From Lachnospiraceae bacterium (lineage in GTDB: Bacteria > Bacillota > Clostridia > Lachnospirales > Lachnospiraceae): a DNA stretch of 15,604 nt. This document shows positions 1 through 7,297 of the stretch, in pieces. The stretch spans positions 1-15,604 of the forward strand of contig VSNR01000106.1 of NCBI GenBank assembly GCA_009774345.1, written 5' to 3'. The stretch's first letter is position 1, and each line of letters starts with the position of its first letter. Position numbers and translations under genes: made by a program. The notes under the pieces were generated by a model. That model worked only from the letters and a program-made list of their open reading frames with translations, had not been told where the DNA came from and made no database searches.

Positions 1-898
1 TTTTCTGCCGGTCTGGTGGGCTCGGAGTTGTTGATAAGAGACATTTTATATGCCGTCTAAAGTAAATAAAATTTTCGTCTTTCCAGAATATAATTCCCAT
101 ACACAAATTAGGAACCATCAGACAAAACCCCATCTGGATTACAAACGCCAATAGAGAATCCATGTTCACCATACGACACGCCGCAATGGTTAAGACCGCG
201 ATTCCGATTGTGATGACAGCATACTTGAGCTGTTCCCGCATAAACTGATAAAATCCTTTATGAAAGTAATACCGAAACAAGGCATATGGTTCGACGATTG
301 CAGAAATACAGGATGTACTGATAATTGTCCCCATCAGCGTTCCCGCCACACCAAAATGAACCGCCAGTGGAATTGATAATACCAAATTCAGCGCCCCCTC
401 AGCAATCGCTTTGTAACGGCTCTGCCAGAATAATCCAGTGGCTCTTTTAAAAGTAACCATGGTTGCACGCATTCCTTCCAAATAAAAATTTATCACTATA
501 ACCAGCATTGTGGTGTCAGACAAAAGATATTCTGAACCAATCCAAATACGGATAAACGGTTGCAGGAGACACAATAAACCTACAGAACAGAAGCTAAACA
601 TCCATGCATTGAGAAATAATATTCGATACAGAATTTTTTCAACATGCTCCTTGTCACGTGTAACAGCCAGATTGCCAATGCTGGCAGTCACTGCATCAAA
701 GAACCGGTATGCCGCTGTCTGAACAGCCTGAATAAGCATTGAATAATTGGAATAAAGACCTACAGACGCAAAATTAACATACTTAGATATAATAATATCA
801 TCCGTAGCATAGACAATGACCTCTCCAATCCTTTGAAAAATTAGTGCATAAGGATATATCTTATCGGCAATCAAAGAAATAAAAAGAACAGCCTTCAT
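1..898 (-). pseudogene. Oligosaccharide flippase (Wzx/MATE-like), N-terminally truncated, runs off window
   Basis: I translated this frame by hand from the minus strand. It stays open from an ATG at 898 to the window edge (299 codons) with several hydrophobic segments. The stretches IGEVIVYATDDIIISKYV, VGLYSNYSMLIQAVQ and WIGSEYLL are typical of the second half of polysaccharide flippases, which carry lipid-linked repeat units across the membrane. Full members are about 480-520 residues, so some 200 N-terminal residues, half of the helices, are missing. The apparent ATG lies inside the end of the GT32-like gene in another frame, has no ribosome binding site of its own and seems accidental. 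This is probably a non-functional remnant created by a deletion that also removed the GT32 C-terminus. Family assignment is from pattern recognition, not a search. The 3' end lies outside the window. Confidence 0.75.
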
Positions 899-1289
899 AC
901 ATATCCCGCATCCGCTTAATGATCTCATTTCCGCTCTCAGCACCAAATCCCAATCCCGGTGCTACCGATGCCTTGTTCTCAAATCCCATAAATGCTCTGC
1001 ACAGCAACAGTTCATCTAAATTTCGGATAACTTCTACATCTGTATCCAGATAAATTCCGCCTTCCCGATAAATAATATCCAATCTGGCATAGTCAGGAAC
1101 AAATCCCCACATCTTGGCATCATATGCCTGTTTCATATAAATACATTTTGAAAAGTCATAGTTCGACTCATTCCATTCGACAATATCATAATCTGGACAA
1201 AACTTCTTCCAGCTTTCAATGCAGACTTTGTTTTTGTCTGGCATCGGAGTACCTCCAACCCAAAAATAATGAATTTTCTTCGGAATCAT
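861..1289 (-). pseudogene. GT32-like capsular glycosyltransferase, C-terminally truncated
   Basis: The start MIPKKIHYFWVGG and the segment GGIYLDTDVE (LDTD at residues 81-84, the DxD nucleotide-sugar/metal site) mark the DXD sugar-transferase family (GT32, Gly_transf_sug), which adds a sugar to the growing capsular repeat unit at the cytoplasmic membrane. I choose the ATG at 1289, not the one at 1307, because GAGG lies just before it and family members begin with MIPK. Only 142 residues remain against a usual 230-260. Family resemblance ends around residue 137, after which a few unrelated residues lead to a stop where the flippase sequence begins. The gene starts 32 bases after the GT2 gene ends and was part of the same operon. 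It may give an inactive or unstable product. Confidence 0.8.
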
Positions 1290-1320
1290 ATCCAACCTCG
1301 CTTTCATCCTATGTTACACA

Positions 1321-2274
1321 TCAATGATATCCTAACACATCCTTTACTACTCTGCTCAGTAATTCATAATGCTTAGGCAGCACCAAGAACAAAAGCATAT
1401 TTCCAACACTTCTGATCCCTTTTGCATTGCGAATAATAAATTCTTTATCTCGTGGTGTCATCCCTTCTCTTTTAGATCTCCTGCAAACTTCTATCATCTG
1501 AATCGACAAACAGCTTGTCAGTATATTTCGTTGAGATCTTGTAAGACCAAGACCGCGATAATACTTCTCCAACTGATAGTAGATCTCTTTTGCATCTCTT
1601 GCGCTTTTATCCCGGTCAGCCTGATGTGTAATCGAACCCTCCCGCTGAACATAATTATATAAGCACCTGTCAATATATTTGACTGAATCTGCCATAAAAT
1701 AAAGTTTAGGCGTCCAGAGTTCATCCTCATGTAATTTGCCCACCGCAAAATAAAGATGATTCTGTAGGAGCACTTTACTCCTGACTGCCTTCAGCCAGAC
1801 TGGTACCATAATCCCTCTGGATTTTACATTATCTAAAATATAGTCCCTGCCGCTTTTTATGATACCCTTATCAATATAAAAGGTATTTACACATCTGTTT
1901 CTCACACCGTTTTCCACAATCCACCCGTTAAATTCCAAAACATCCACAGGATTATGGAGAAGTTCCTGATACACGACTTCCAGCAGATCTAATTCAATAT
2001 AATCATCACCATCAATAAAAAGAACATACTCTGCCATCAGTTTTTCTAATCCAAAATTTCTGGCATCGGAAAGCCCCCCATTTTGCTTACGGTAATACTC
2101 AAAACGAGCATCCTTGTCCGCATATGACTGTGCAATCAAAGAACTGCCATCTGTAGAACCATCGTCTATCATAATTGCACGAAAATTACGATATGTCTGA
2201 CGGAATATGCTGCTCAAACAAGCGTCTAGGTGCTCTTGGATATTAAATATAGGTACAATCAAATCAAATTTCAT
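1321..2274 (-). CDS. GT2-family glycosyltransferase of an exopolysaccharide operon
   Basis: This is a 317-residue cytoplasmic or membrane-associated glycosyltransferase with the GT-A fold of family 2. The N-terminus MKFDLIVPIFN, DDGSTDGS (37-44), NGGLSDARNFG (65-75) and DGDD (88-91, the DxD-like motif that holds the metal and the nucleotide-sugar) are all present. It probably transfers one sugar to the lipid-linked repeat unit of a capsule or exopolysaccharide. Length and ending look complete, making it the only glycosyltransferase in this locus that still seems intact. A GTG at 2277 lies one codon upstream, but the ATG at 2274 is better placed after GAAGGTG. It follows the preceding ORF by about 20 bases. 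Donor and acceptor sugars cannot be told from sequence. Confidence 0.88.
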   Translation of the reverse strand: MKFDLIVPIFNIQEHLDACLSSIFRQTYRNFRAIMIDDGSTDGSSLIAQSYADKDARFEYYRKQNGGLSDARNFGLEKLMAEYVLFIDGDDYIELDLLEVVYQELLHNPVDVLEFNGWIVENGVRNRCVNTFYIDKGIIKSGRDYILDNVKSRGIMVPVWLKAVRSKVLLQNHLYFAVGKLHEDELWTPKLYFMADSVKYIDRCLYNYVQREGSITHQADRDKSARDAKEIYYQLEKYYRGLGLTRSQRNILTSCLSIQMIEVCRRSKREGMTPRDKEFIIRNAKGIRSVGNMLLFLVLPKHYELLSRVVKDVLGYH

Positions 2275-2293
2275 CACTACACCTTCACTATCG

Positions 2294-2896
2294 TTATTTT
2301 AACCTTGCATAATATCGTGTCAAAAACAAAGATATAGCCAATTTATGTCTCAAGGGAAAATTGATGCATTTCTTGCTGCTTTTCCACTCTTGAAGCATAT
2401 ATGAAATGTCATCTTTCAACAACTCCTCAATATATGTATGAAATCTACACCTTTCTTCTCTGCCGGCTTTTCTATACAATACAAATTCAAACTGCGCTAG
2501 GAACTTTAAAATACCGATATCAAAAAACACTCTGCTGTTAACCAAGTTTTGATGCTTCAATCCACAATACACATTTTTGAATGCTTCATATGGAAATAAA
2601 AATATCTTTTTATCTCTTTTCCGGTACTGTGGGTGTACCCCAAAGAAATCAATACTCCCCGTTATCTCGTTAAATGCCATAATCCCGATTGCCGTATCAG
2701 CGTCTTTCAAAATCAATGCCCGCTTACTTTTGACAGACTCCTGTAACTGAGCAAGGTATTGTTTTTCATCCAAGTGTGGGAAGCCGTCAATGACAAGGTG
2801 AACCAGTTCCATCCATGACGGTATATCTTCCTGTGTTGCAAAGACGATTTTATCCTGCCATTCTTTTTCCACTAAATTTGCAGGTTTTTTATTCAA
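2294..2896 (-). pseudogene. Chimeric ORF: N-terminal half of a GNAT acetyltransferase joined to the C-terminus of a polysaccharide-operon protein
   Basis: Residues 1-94 look like the first half of a GNAT acetyltransferase, with the acetyl-CoA-site approach SIDFFGVHPQYRKR; in the family this runs into GIAKAF. Here it switches to unrelated sequence from residue 95 (DKKIFLFPYEAFKNVY) to the stop. The second part ends about 20 bases before the GT2 gene, like the 3' end of an operon gene, perhaps another glycosyltransferase; I cannot name it. The only start is a TTG at 2896 with a poor ribosome site, and that codon is internal if the upstream AraC ORF is rejoined across the inserted element. Without the acetyl-CoA loop the GNAT half should be inactive. 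Confidence 0.7.
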
Positions 2897-2903
2897 GACA
2901 TAT

Positions 2904-2908
2904 CTTAG
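2904..2908. repeat. Target-site duplication, left copy (CTTAG)
   Basis: CTTAG directly borders the left end of the palindromic element. The same five bases in the same orientation border the right end. Keeping only one copy restores the host reading frame. Confidence 0.75.
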
Positions 2909-3064
2909 GAATTGTAGGAAAATAAGTGATACAGATTGCGCAGTATATTTCTTCGAGGGTGTATGTCAAAAAACGTAGGCGTAGCGGGCTACGGCGAGGC
3001 TTTTTGACATGCACAATCGGAGAAATAGACAAGTCAAGATGTGTCAGTTATTTTTCTACAGTTC
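2909..3064. mobile_element. MITE-like palindromic insertion element, 156 bp, with 5-bp target duplication
   Basis: The two 64-base arms are inverted copies of each other with 49 of 64 positions matching. The outer ends are GAATTGTAGG and GAACTGTAGA, and a perfect ATGTCAAAAA/TTTTTGACAT pair borders the centre. The centre (2973-3000) holds a smaller stem, CGTAG-CGGG-CTACG. The element is flanked by CTTAG on both sides (2904-2908 and 3065-3069). It codes for nothing evident, so it would need a transposase elsewhere. In the minus direction it supplies the stop codon that ends the AraC ORF, and its long stem may also stop transcription. No other copy occurs in this window. Confidence 0.82.
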
Positions 3065-3411
3065 CTTAGCTGCAATGGATAAAATTCTTCCTCCGCCCTG
3101 TACTGATTAGGGGATTTTTTATACATGGCTTTGAAAATATCCGTAAAGGACTGCTGGCTCTCATATCCGGCAGAAAGTGCGATTTCAAGGATTGGTCTGT
3201 CGGAAAGCACAAGCAGCTTTGCGGCTTCGGTCAACTGTCGGCGCTGTACATAATCGTGGATAGTCAGCCCTGTCGTACTTGTGAACATTCGGTGCAAATG
3301 ATATTTTGAAAAATGTACAGCCCCCGCAACTGTTTCCAAGTCCAGTTTTTCGTGCAGATGGCTTTCGATATAGTCGATTGCCGTCATTACATTGTTGATA
3401 TTCCCCGGCAT
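3034..3411 (-). CDS. AraC-family DNA-binding domain, formerly the N-terminal half of an AraC-GNAT fusion
   Basis: The 125-residue ORF holds both helix-turn-helix units of an AraC/XylS domain: LETVAGAVHFSKYHLHRMF (25-43) and PILEIALSAGYESQQSFTDI (73-92). The DNA-binding half looks intact. From residue 117 on (NCRKITDTS) the sequence comes from the inserted palindromic element, which also supplies the stop. If the element and one CTTAG are removed, the frame runs straight through ...PLQLR into YVLNKKPANL and the GNAT domain. Clostridia have such AraC-GNAT fusions to my knowledge. The start at 3411 has a good AGGAGG-type site. Upstream at about 3477-3482 the minus strand carries TATAAT, a likely -10 with a weak -35. 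The remaining domain could still bind DNA as a short regulator. Confidence 0.85.
   Translation of the reverse strand: MPGNINNVMTAIDYIESHLHEKLDLETVAGAVHFSKYHLHRMFTSTTGLTIHDYVQRRQLTEAAKLLVLSDRPILEIALSAGYESQQSFTDIFKAMYKKSPNQYRAEEEFYPLQLRNCRKITDTS
3065..3069. repeat. Target-site duplication, right copy (CTTAG)
   Basis: This is the second copy of the flanking direct repeat, at the right end of the palindromic element, within codons for Leu-Arg of the AraC ORF. Confidence 0.75.
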
Positions 3412-3502
3412 TGCAGTTTCCTCCCTTTTTCTCTCGTGACAAGTTAGAAAGTTTGATTTCTGACCTGTTACTATATTATAGCAGAATATTTCATTTCTCT
3501 TT

Positions 3503-3628
3503 TCATATATCTTGCGGTGTTAAGGGCAAATATTTACCAGTATACAACACTTGGCATTTCCCAATCTTTGTCAGCGGCGTTGACGCTGGATACATTCCCG
3601 GCAAGTTTCCACAGATTGTTACTGTCAT
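3503..3628 (-). other. Possible 41-residue ORF or 3' gene remnant
   Basis: Between the AraC gene and the XRE gene lies a 311-base stretch with no clear gene. On the minus strand 41 codons run from an ATG at 3628 to TGA, and the frame stays open further upstream. The peptide has a protein-like, Pro/Tyr/Gly-rich ending (TPLTKIGKCQVLYTGKYLPL). There is no Shine-Dalgarno before the ATG, so this may be the relic of a lost gene's 3' end or chance. I do not recognise the family. The rest of the stretch holds the two opposing promoters. Confidence 0.2.
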
Positions 3629-3639
3629 TCCACTGCTGG

Positions 3640-3668
3640 TTGCGCAGATGTACAGCCGACAGTATAGT
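3640..3668 (+). promoter_or_regulatory. Sigma-A-type promoter of the XRE regulator gene
   Basis: TTGCGC (3640-3645), a 17-base spacer and TATAGT (3663-3668) precede the gene. Transcription would begin about 3675, giving a leader of roughly 45 bases with a strong AGGAGG site. Confidence 0.6.
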
Positions 3669-3722
3669 GCATTTGTGCATTTTTTGTTATGATGGAACCA
3701 TCAAGAGAAGGAGGAGAAACCT

Positions 3723-4175
3723 ATGGATTTTTCAGAAAAATTATTAACACTTAGAAAAGCAAACAACCTGACACAAGAGCAGCTCGCAGAAAAGCTGGAT
3801 GTGTCGAGACAGTCTGTCTCAAAATGGGAAAGCGGACAGGCGACGCCTGAGCTGGAAAAAATAGTGGCATTAAGCGCCGTCTTTCATGTCACTACCGATT
3901 ATCTGCTCAAGTCATCCGAGATTGATGATTTGTCCGTGAAAACAGAGATATTGGAAAAACAGCAACAGCAAATGCTCGTGCGGGAGCAAAAACAGCAGCA
4001 GATTTCTGGCTGTATCCTGTATGCGTTTGCGGTATATCTGATATTTTTTGCAGCATATTTTATCGGACATTTTTACTTTGAAATATGGAATCCGTCCGTG
4101 ATATTTTCAGAATTTCTAATTGCAACTGCGATTGTAATCGTGATCTGTGTGAAAAAACTTGGCAAAAAAGAATAA
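3723..4175 (+). CDS. XRE-family transcriptional regulator with C-terminal membrane helices
   Basis: The 150-residue protein begins with a classic HTH_3 domain (residues 3-60: LRKANNLTQEQLAEKLDVSR followed by QSVSKWESGQ). A glutamine-rich, probably coiled-coil linker follows (70-95), then two hydrophobic segments (about 96-117 and 126-144) that should span the membrane. This is a common Firmicutes layout in which a DNA-binding domain is tethered to the membrane. The signal it senses is not known. A strong ribosome site (AGGAGG) lies eight bases before the ATG at 3723. It sits between the damaged AraC gene and a GNAT gene with its own promoter. Whether it controls itself or its neighbours cannot be told. 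Confidence 0.88.
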   Translation: MDFSEKLLTLRKANNLTQEQLAEKLDVSRQSVSKWESGQATPELEKIVALSAVFHVTTDYLLKSSEIDDLSVKTEILEKQQQQMLVREQKQQQISGCILYAFAVYLIFFAAYFIGHFYFEIWNPSVIFSEFLIATAIVIVICVKKLGKKE

Positions 4176-4200
4176 CGGTCAAAAACAAGAGTCAAAAATA

Positions 4201-4229
4201 TTGAAATATCTAAAATGACATGATATACT
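4201..4229 (+). promoter_or_regulatory. Sigma-A-type promoter of the GNAT gene
   Basis: TTGAAA (4201-4206), a 17-base spacer and TATACT (4224-4229) make a near-consensus promoter about 60 bases upstream of the chosen start. Two direct copies of GTCAAAAA (4178-4185, 4191-4198) lie just before the -35. Confidence 0.65.
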
Positions 4230-4290
4230 TAATGCCATTATCAATGGCAGCGCAGTGTTTGAAGGCTGGCATGTTTGTGAGGTGGTTACG

Positions 4291-5061
4291 ATGAAAAATA
4301 GTGAAATGATGGAAATTGCAATGAGACAGTCTGCGGAGGATATGGGATGTCAGGCGCAGGATTTTCTGTCTGATAAGAATGTTGTCTCTCCTTTGCGCCT
4401 GGGTAAAAATGCGCGCAAGTATCTGAAGGAGCCGATTACCTGTAACCTTATTTCCTATGGAAATAATATCGTAGCCGCAACAACAAAAGAAGTTTCCGAT
4501 GTGGTATCTGAGTACATAGGAAAATACGAATTTTACCACTGCTTCGAGACGCCCAATATGCACTGGCTGAATGAGCGGTTGATGGAACGAGGACATAAAA
4601 TCTGTTTTATGGCGGAGTACTATCTGCCAGATATAAACAAGCTCCCTGCATTGTCATGCGCCTATGAAATGCGTATGCTTGAGCAGGGAGATTTTGAAGG
4701 GCTGTATCTGCCTGAATGGAGCAACGCCCTCTGCGCAGATCGCAAACAATTAGATGTGCTTGGCATCGGCGCATATGATGGCACAAGGCTGGCTGGGCTG
4801 GCTGGCTGCTCCGCAGACTGCACAGATATGTGGCAGATTGGCATTGATGTTCTTTCGGAATACAGGCGGCAGGGCATTGCTTCTGCATTGACAAGCGCAC
4901 TGGCAAAGGAAATATTAAACCGGGGGAAAGTACCGTTTTACTGTTCCGCTTGGTCGAACATCCGCTCTGTCAGAAATGCGGTGAAAAGCGGTTTTATTCC
5001 CACCTGGGTTGAAATGACCGCAAAGCCGGTAAATATTGTGGATGAAATGAATCTACATTAA
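4291..5061 (+). CDS. GNAT-family N-acetyltransferase
   Basis: The 256-residue protein carries a GNAT acetyl-CoA site near its C-terminus: IDVLSEYRRQGIASALTSAL holds the R/Q-x-x-G-x-A loop that binds the pyrophosphate. WSNIRSVRNAVKSGF follows, matching the N..S...y.k.GF pattern after the fold's last helix. The N-terminal ~150 residues look like a related but less conserved domain seen in longer GNAT proteins; its substrate is not evident. I choose the ATG at 4291 over an in-frame ATG at 4255, because GAGGTGG sits just before it and the sequence MKNSEMMEIAM looks like a natural start. The 3' end overlaps the convergent gene at 5053 by nine bases, and no terminator lies between them. Confidence 0.83.
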   Translation: MKNSEMMEIAMRQSAEDMGCQAQDFLSDKNVVSPLRLGKNARKYLKEPITCNLISYGNNIVAATTKEVSDVVSEYIGKYEFYHCFETPNMHWLNERLMERGHKICFMAEYYLPDINKLPALSCAYEMRMLEQGDFEGLYLPEWSNALCADRKQLDVLGIGAYDGTRLAGLAGCSADCTDMWQIGIDVLSEYRRQGIASALTSALAKEILNRGKVPFYCSAWSNIRSVRNAVKSGFIPTWVEMTAKPVNIVDEMNLH

Positions 5062-5412
5062 TTTCATCTCTTGATTTAAGTGATCAAGAATTGTTTCGTA
5101 CTGCTCCGCCCAGTCTGGAAATCCGTTATTTCTGAACAAAACAATCACATTTTGTATCTGCTGCCGCAATCGTTTCCACTCTATTTTGATGCAATAGTTA
5201 TCGTATTGATAAAATTCATTTTCCAGCCATTCGTAGCGTTCGTATGCCTGCCTGTCCGCATCTATGCCCCATTCATAAACCTCTAAGGGACCAAAACACC
5301 CCTTTGAAATTAGAACAATATTTCCGTCCTGATTGGGCGTAAGCTGGGGTTTTCGATAAAGCCATTGCTCTATATAGACAGTGTCGTTTTTTCGTTCTGA
5401 TTTTTTGTCCAT
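5053..5412 (-). CDS. Uncharacterised 119-residue protein overlapping the ABC exporter gene
   Basis: I do not recognise this protein. It is acidic to neutral, rich in Tyr, Trp, Glu and Gln, with no signal peptide or membrane segment and a probably helical second half (EWKRLRQQIQNVIVLFRNNG). Its ATG lies 43 bases inside the 3' end of the ABC exporter gene in a different frame, after a GGTGAT-like ribosome site, so translation may be coupled. Its 3' end overlaps the convergent GNAT gene by nine bases. The position suggests a partner of the exporter or a last operon gene, but the function is open. Overlap at both ends makes over-prediction possible, though residue composition looks protein-like. 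Confidence 0.6.
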   Translation of the reverse strand: MDKKSERKNDTVYIEQWLYRKPQLTPNQDGNIVLISKGCFGPLEVYEWGIDADRQAYERYEWLENEFYQYDNYCIKIEWKRLRQQIQNVIVLFRNNGFPDWAEQYETILDHLNQEMKLM

Positions 5413-7151
5413 GTATCACCACTTAAATCCTTTTCCTTCTGATATAATTCTTGAAAATACGCATTCTTTTCCAACAGCTCGGCAAAGGTGCCGCTGCCGA
5501 CAATGCCTCCCTCCCGAAAGACATAGATTTTGTCAAAATCTCGAATGGAAGCCAGCCGATGGGCAATTGCAATCACGGCTGCATCGTTGACCTGCGCTAA
5601 GACATTTTTCATGACAATGCTCTCTGTCACATTGTCGAGCGCAGATGTCGCTTCATCCAAAATGACAATCTCCGCATGGTCAAACCACAGTCTGGCGAGT
5701 GCCAGCCGCTGTTTTTCTCCGCCGGACAAACAGGTTCCTTTTTCCCCGATTCTAGTGTCAAGACCGCTGTCCAGAGATTCCAGCAACGGCAGCAATTGTG
5801 TCGCCTCAAGACTCGCACGAAGTGCGTCATCAGAAAACTTATTATCAGAAAACTTGTTATCAAAAACCAGATTTTCTCTGATTGTGCCATCAAATACCGG
5901 CGTGTCCTGCGAGAGATAAGACACCTTTTCATACAATGATTCCAGTGAAAGCTTTCTTAATGGTTTATCATCTATCAGTATTTCGCCTGACTCGTACTTG
6001 AGCAATCCGATTAATATTTTCGCCAGTGTCGATTTTCCAGAACCCGACTCCCCGACAAATGCCACTTTTTCTCCCTTTCGAATCGTCAGGTTTACATGAT
6101 TCAGAATATTTTTGCTATCTATTTTGTTATCTATAACGATGTTTCCATACGAGAAGGATACATTTTCAACGCGAATTTCATGGGAGAACGCATGAAACAT
6201 ACCGCCCTCCTGAAGCTGTCTGTCCTCTTTCAAATCCAGCAGACCTGCAAACCGCTTCCACGCCGTTTTGTCGAGTTTATACTGAATATAAATGACATTA
6301 AATATGGCAATGGGCGTGTACGCATTGTCAATCAGCGTGATCAGCGCTACGACAGCGCCAACAGACAACTGGCTGTTGTTCCACGCATAGAGCAGAATCC
6401 CGACATCCAGACAGGCGACCAACAATGCAAATATGGTAAAAAAGGCTTCATGTATCATGGTCATTTTGACTTTCGACGCTACAATGATCCGCTTGGCGCC
6501 AGACGCCCTTTTCATTTCATTTGGAAATTGCTTTTTCATGCGAAAAACAGGCATTTCCATAAAACCGCGCACGAGGTAATGATTAAGCTGCTCCTCGTTG
6601 GTCAAAATCTTTTCTTTGATTTGATACAGCCCTTTTAGCAGTAAATTGGTCACAATAAAAACAATGATATATCCTGCAAGCAAGAAACAGGTGATCTTCT
6701 GGTCTATTTTCCAGATAAAAAATAAACTGAAAAATATGGTTGGAACTAACTGTCTGACAACACAGAACCAAAAGTTATAGAGCACGCCTTTTCCTGCATT
6801 GGCGCCGTTTTCAATCTGCTGTACTAATTTGCCTGTGCCCAGTTTTTGGTATTCCGCATAATCCATTCTACTGATTTTCTGCAATGCCAGCAGTTTAAAA
6901 TCAAGATAAATCTCATTTGCCAGCTTTGCCGTCGGGTACTCGTCCAGATAGTTCATTCCATAATTGAGAACGAGCACCACACCGTACAGCAGGATTCCAT
7001 AAATCGTGATTGTCCGCTGCGGCAAACCGTCTACGATTCCTTGAAAGCAATCTGCCTTATAGTTTGCCATAAATGCATTGAATAACCCAATTGCCAGATA
7101 TGCCAGAACCCATGTTTTGTTTTTCCTTAAAATTTCTTTCATATAGCGCAT
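5370..7151 (-). CDS. ABC exporter half-transporter (membrane domain fused to ATPase)
   Basis: The 593-residue protein has an exporter-type membrane domain (about residues 15-295, six helices) followed by an ATPase domain. Seen are Walker A GESGSGKST (367-375), Q-loop Q415, signature LSGGE (475-479), Walker B VILDE (496-500) and the switch His531. It would work as a dimer in the cytoplasmic membrane, exporting a lipid, drug or peptide; the substrate is not evident. GGGAG lies seven bases before the ATG at 7151, so I prefer this start to the ATG at 7142. Between Q-loop and signature it has a five-residue tandem repeat (FSDNK twice), and it has a short insert (NIVIDNKIDSK) near residues 337-347. 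A 23-codon leader ORF with alternative RNA stems precedes it. Confidence 0.92.
   Translation of the reverse strand: MRYMKEILRKNKTWVLAYLAIGLFNAFMANYKADCFQGIVDGLPQRTITIYGILLYGVVLVLNYGMNYLDEYPTAKLANEIYLDFKLLALQKISRMDYAEYQKLGTGKLVQQIENGANAGKGVLYNFWFCVVRQLVPTIFFSLFFIWKIDQKITCFLLAGYIIVFIVTNLLLKGLYQIKEKILTNEEQLNHYLVRGFMEMPVFRMKKQFPNEMKRASGAKRIIVASKVKMTMIHEAFFTIFALLVACLDVGILLYAWNNSQLSVGAVVALITLIDNAYTPIAIFNVIYIQYKLDKTAWKRFAGLLDLKEDRQLQEGGMFHAFSHEIRVENVSFSYGNIVIDNKIDSKNILNHVNLTIRKGEKVAFVGESGSGKSTLAKILIGLLKYESGEILIDDKPLRKLSLESLYEKVSYLSQDTPVFDGTIRENLVFDNKFSDNKFSDDALRASLEATQLLPLLESLDSGLDTRIGEKGTCLSGGEKQRLALARLWFDHAEIVILDEATSALDNVTESIVMKNVLAQVNDAAVIAIAHRLASIRDFDKIYVFREGGIVGSGTFAELLEKNAYFQELYQKEKDLSGDTWTKNQNEKTTLSI
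5830..5859. repeat. 15-bp tandem duplication inside the ABC exporter gene
   Basis: Two adjacent 15-base units (5830-5844 and 5845-5859) differ at one position. They encode two copies of a five-residue unit (DNKFS register) between Q-loop and signature motif. A third unit is only partly similar. The length keeps the frame, so units could be gained or lost without breaking the gene. Confidence 0.8.
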
Positions 7152-7153
7152 AA

Positions 7154-7273
7154 CTGTACTCCCTTTACTAATTCTATTTCTTTAAAAATACATTCGAATC
7201 AGTACAGCCGCGACTGTCAGCAAGTTCAATATTCCTCAGCACAATCTGCTAACAGTTTCATCAACTGTACTGA
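7154..7273 (-). promoter_or_regulatory. Candidate attenuator: mutually exclusive RNA stems before the ABC exporter
   Basis: In the minus-strand RNA, three segments share one sequence and its complement. Segment 1 lies inside the leader ORF (7265-7273), segment 2 is at 7199-7207 and segment 3 is at 7154-7160. Segments 1 and 2 can form nine perfect pairs. Segments 2 and 3 can form seven, and that pairing would cover the region between the exporter's GGGAG site and its ATG. Segment 1 can also fold locally (ACAGTT, five-base loop, AACTGT; 7252-7268). The layout resembles translational attenuation. No uridine run shows a terminator. Confidence 0.45.
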
Positions 7274-7297
7274 GTAATTATCTCGGATAAATTTCAT
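7226..7297 (-). CDS. 23-residue leader peptide ORF upstream of the ABC exporter
   Basis: The ORF encodes MKFIRDNYSVQLMKLLADCA followed by EEY. It has the best ribosome binding site in this part of the window, AGGAGGTGAA at 7306-7315, ten bases from the ATG. The peptide is too short to resemble a known family and has no clear toxin, bacteriocin or signal-peptide features. Its position between a methyltransferase gene and an ABC exporter gene, and its overlap with segments of possible competing RNA stems, suggest a regulatory leader peptide whose translation affects exporter expression. A second, TTG-started 15-codon frame overlaps its stop, but it has little support. A secreted or signalling peptide exported by the neighbouring transporter is the alternative. 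Confidence 0.5.
   Translation of the reverse strand: MKFIRDNYSVQLMKLLADCAEEY

Noticed and set aside
510..722. Plus-strand ORF opposite the flippase
   Set aside because: It lies antisense to a frame with clear flippase character, has no ribosome site and no recognisable content.
861..900. A simple frameshift in the GT32 gene
   Set aside because: No other frame after the break continues GT32 sequence; all frames downstream read flippase or nonsense, so a join fits better.
2963..3010. The ATGTCAAAAA hairpin as an ordinary terminator of the AraC gene
   Set aside because: The inverted similarity continues to both ends with flanking CTTAG copies and an interrupted reading frame, which a plain terminator would not explain; it may still terminate.
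4178..4198. Two GTCAAAAA direct repeats before the GNAT promoter as an activator site
   Set aside because: Eight A-rich bases twice is weak evidence in AT-rich DNA; recorded only as context of the promoter.
4210..4596. Minus-strand ORF of 128 codons opposite the GNAT gene
   Set aside because: It is antisense to a well-supported GNAT reading frame and has no family features.
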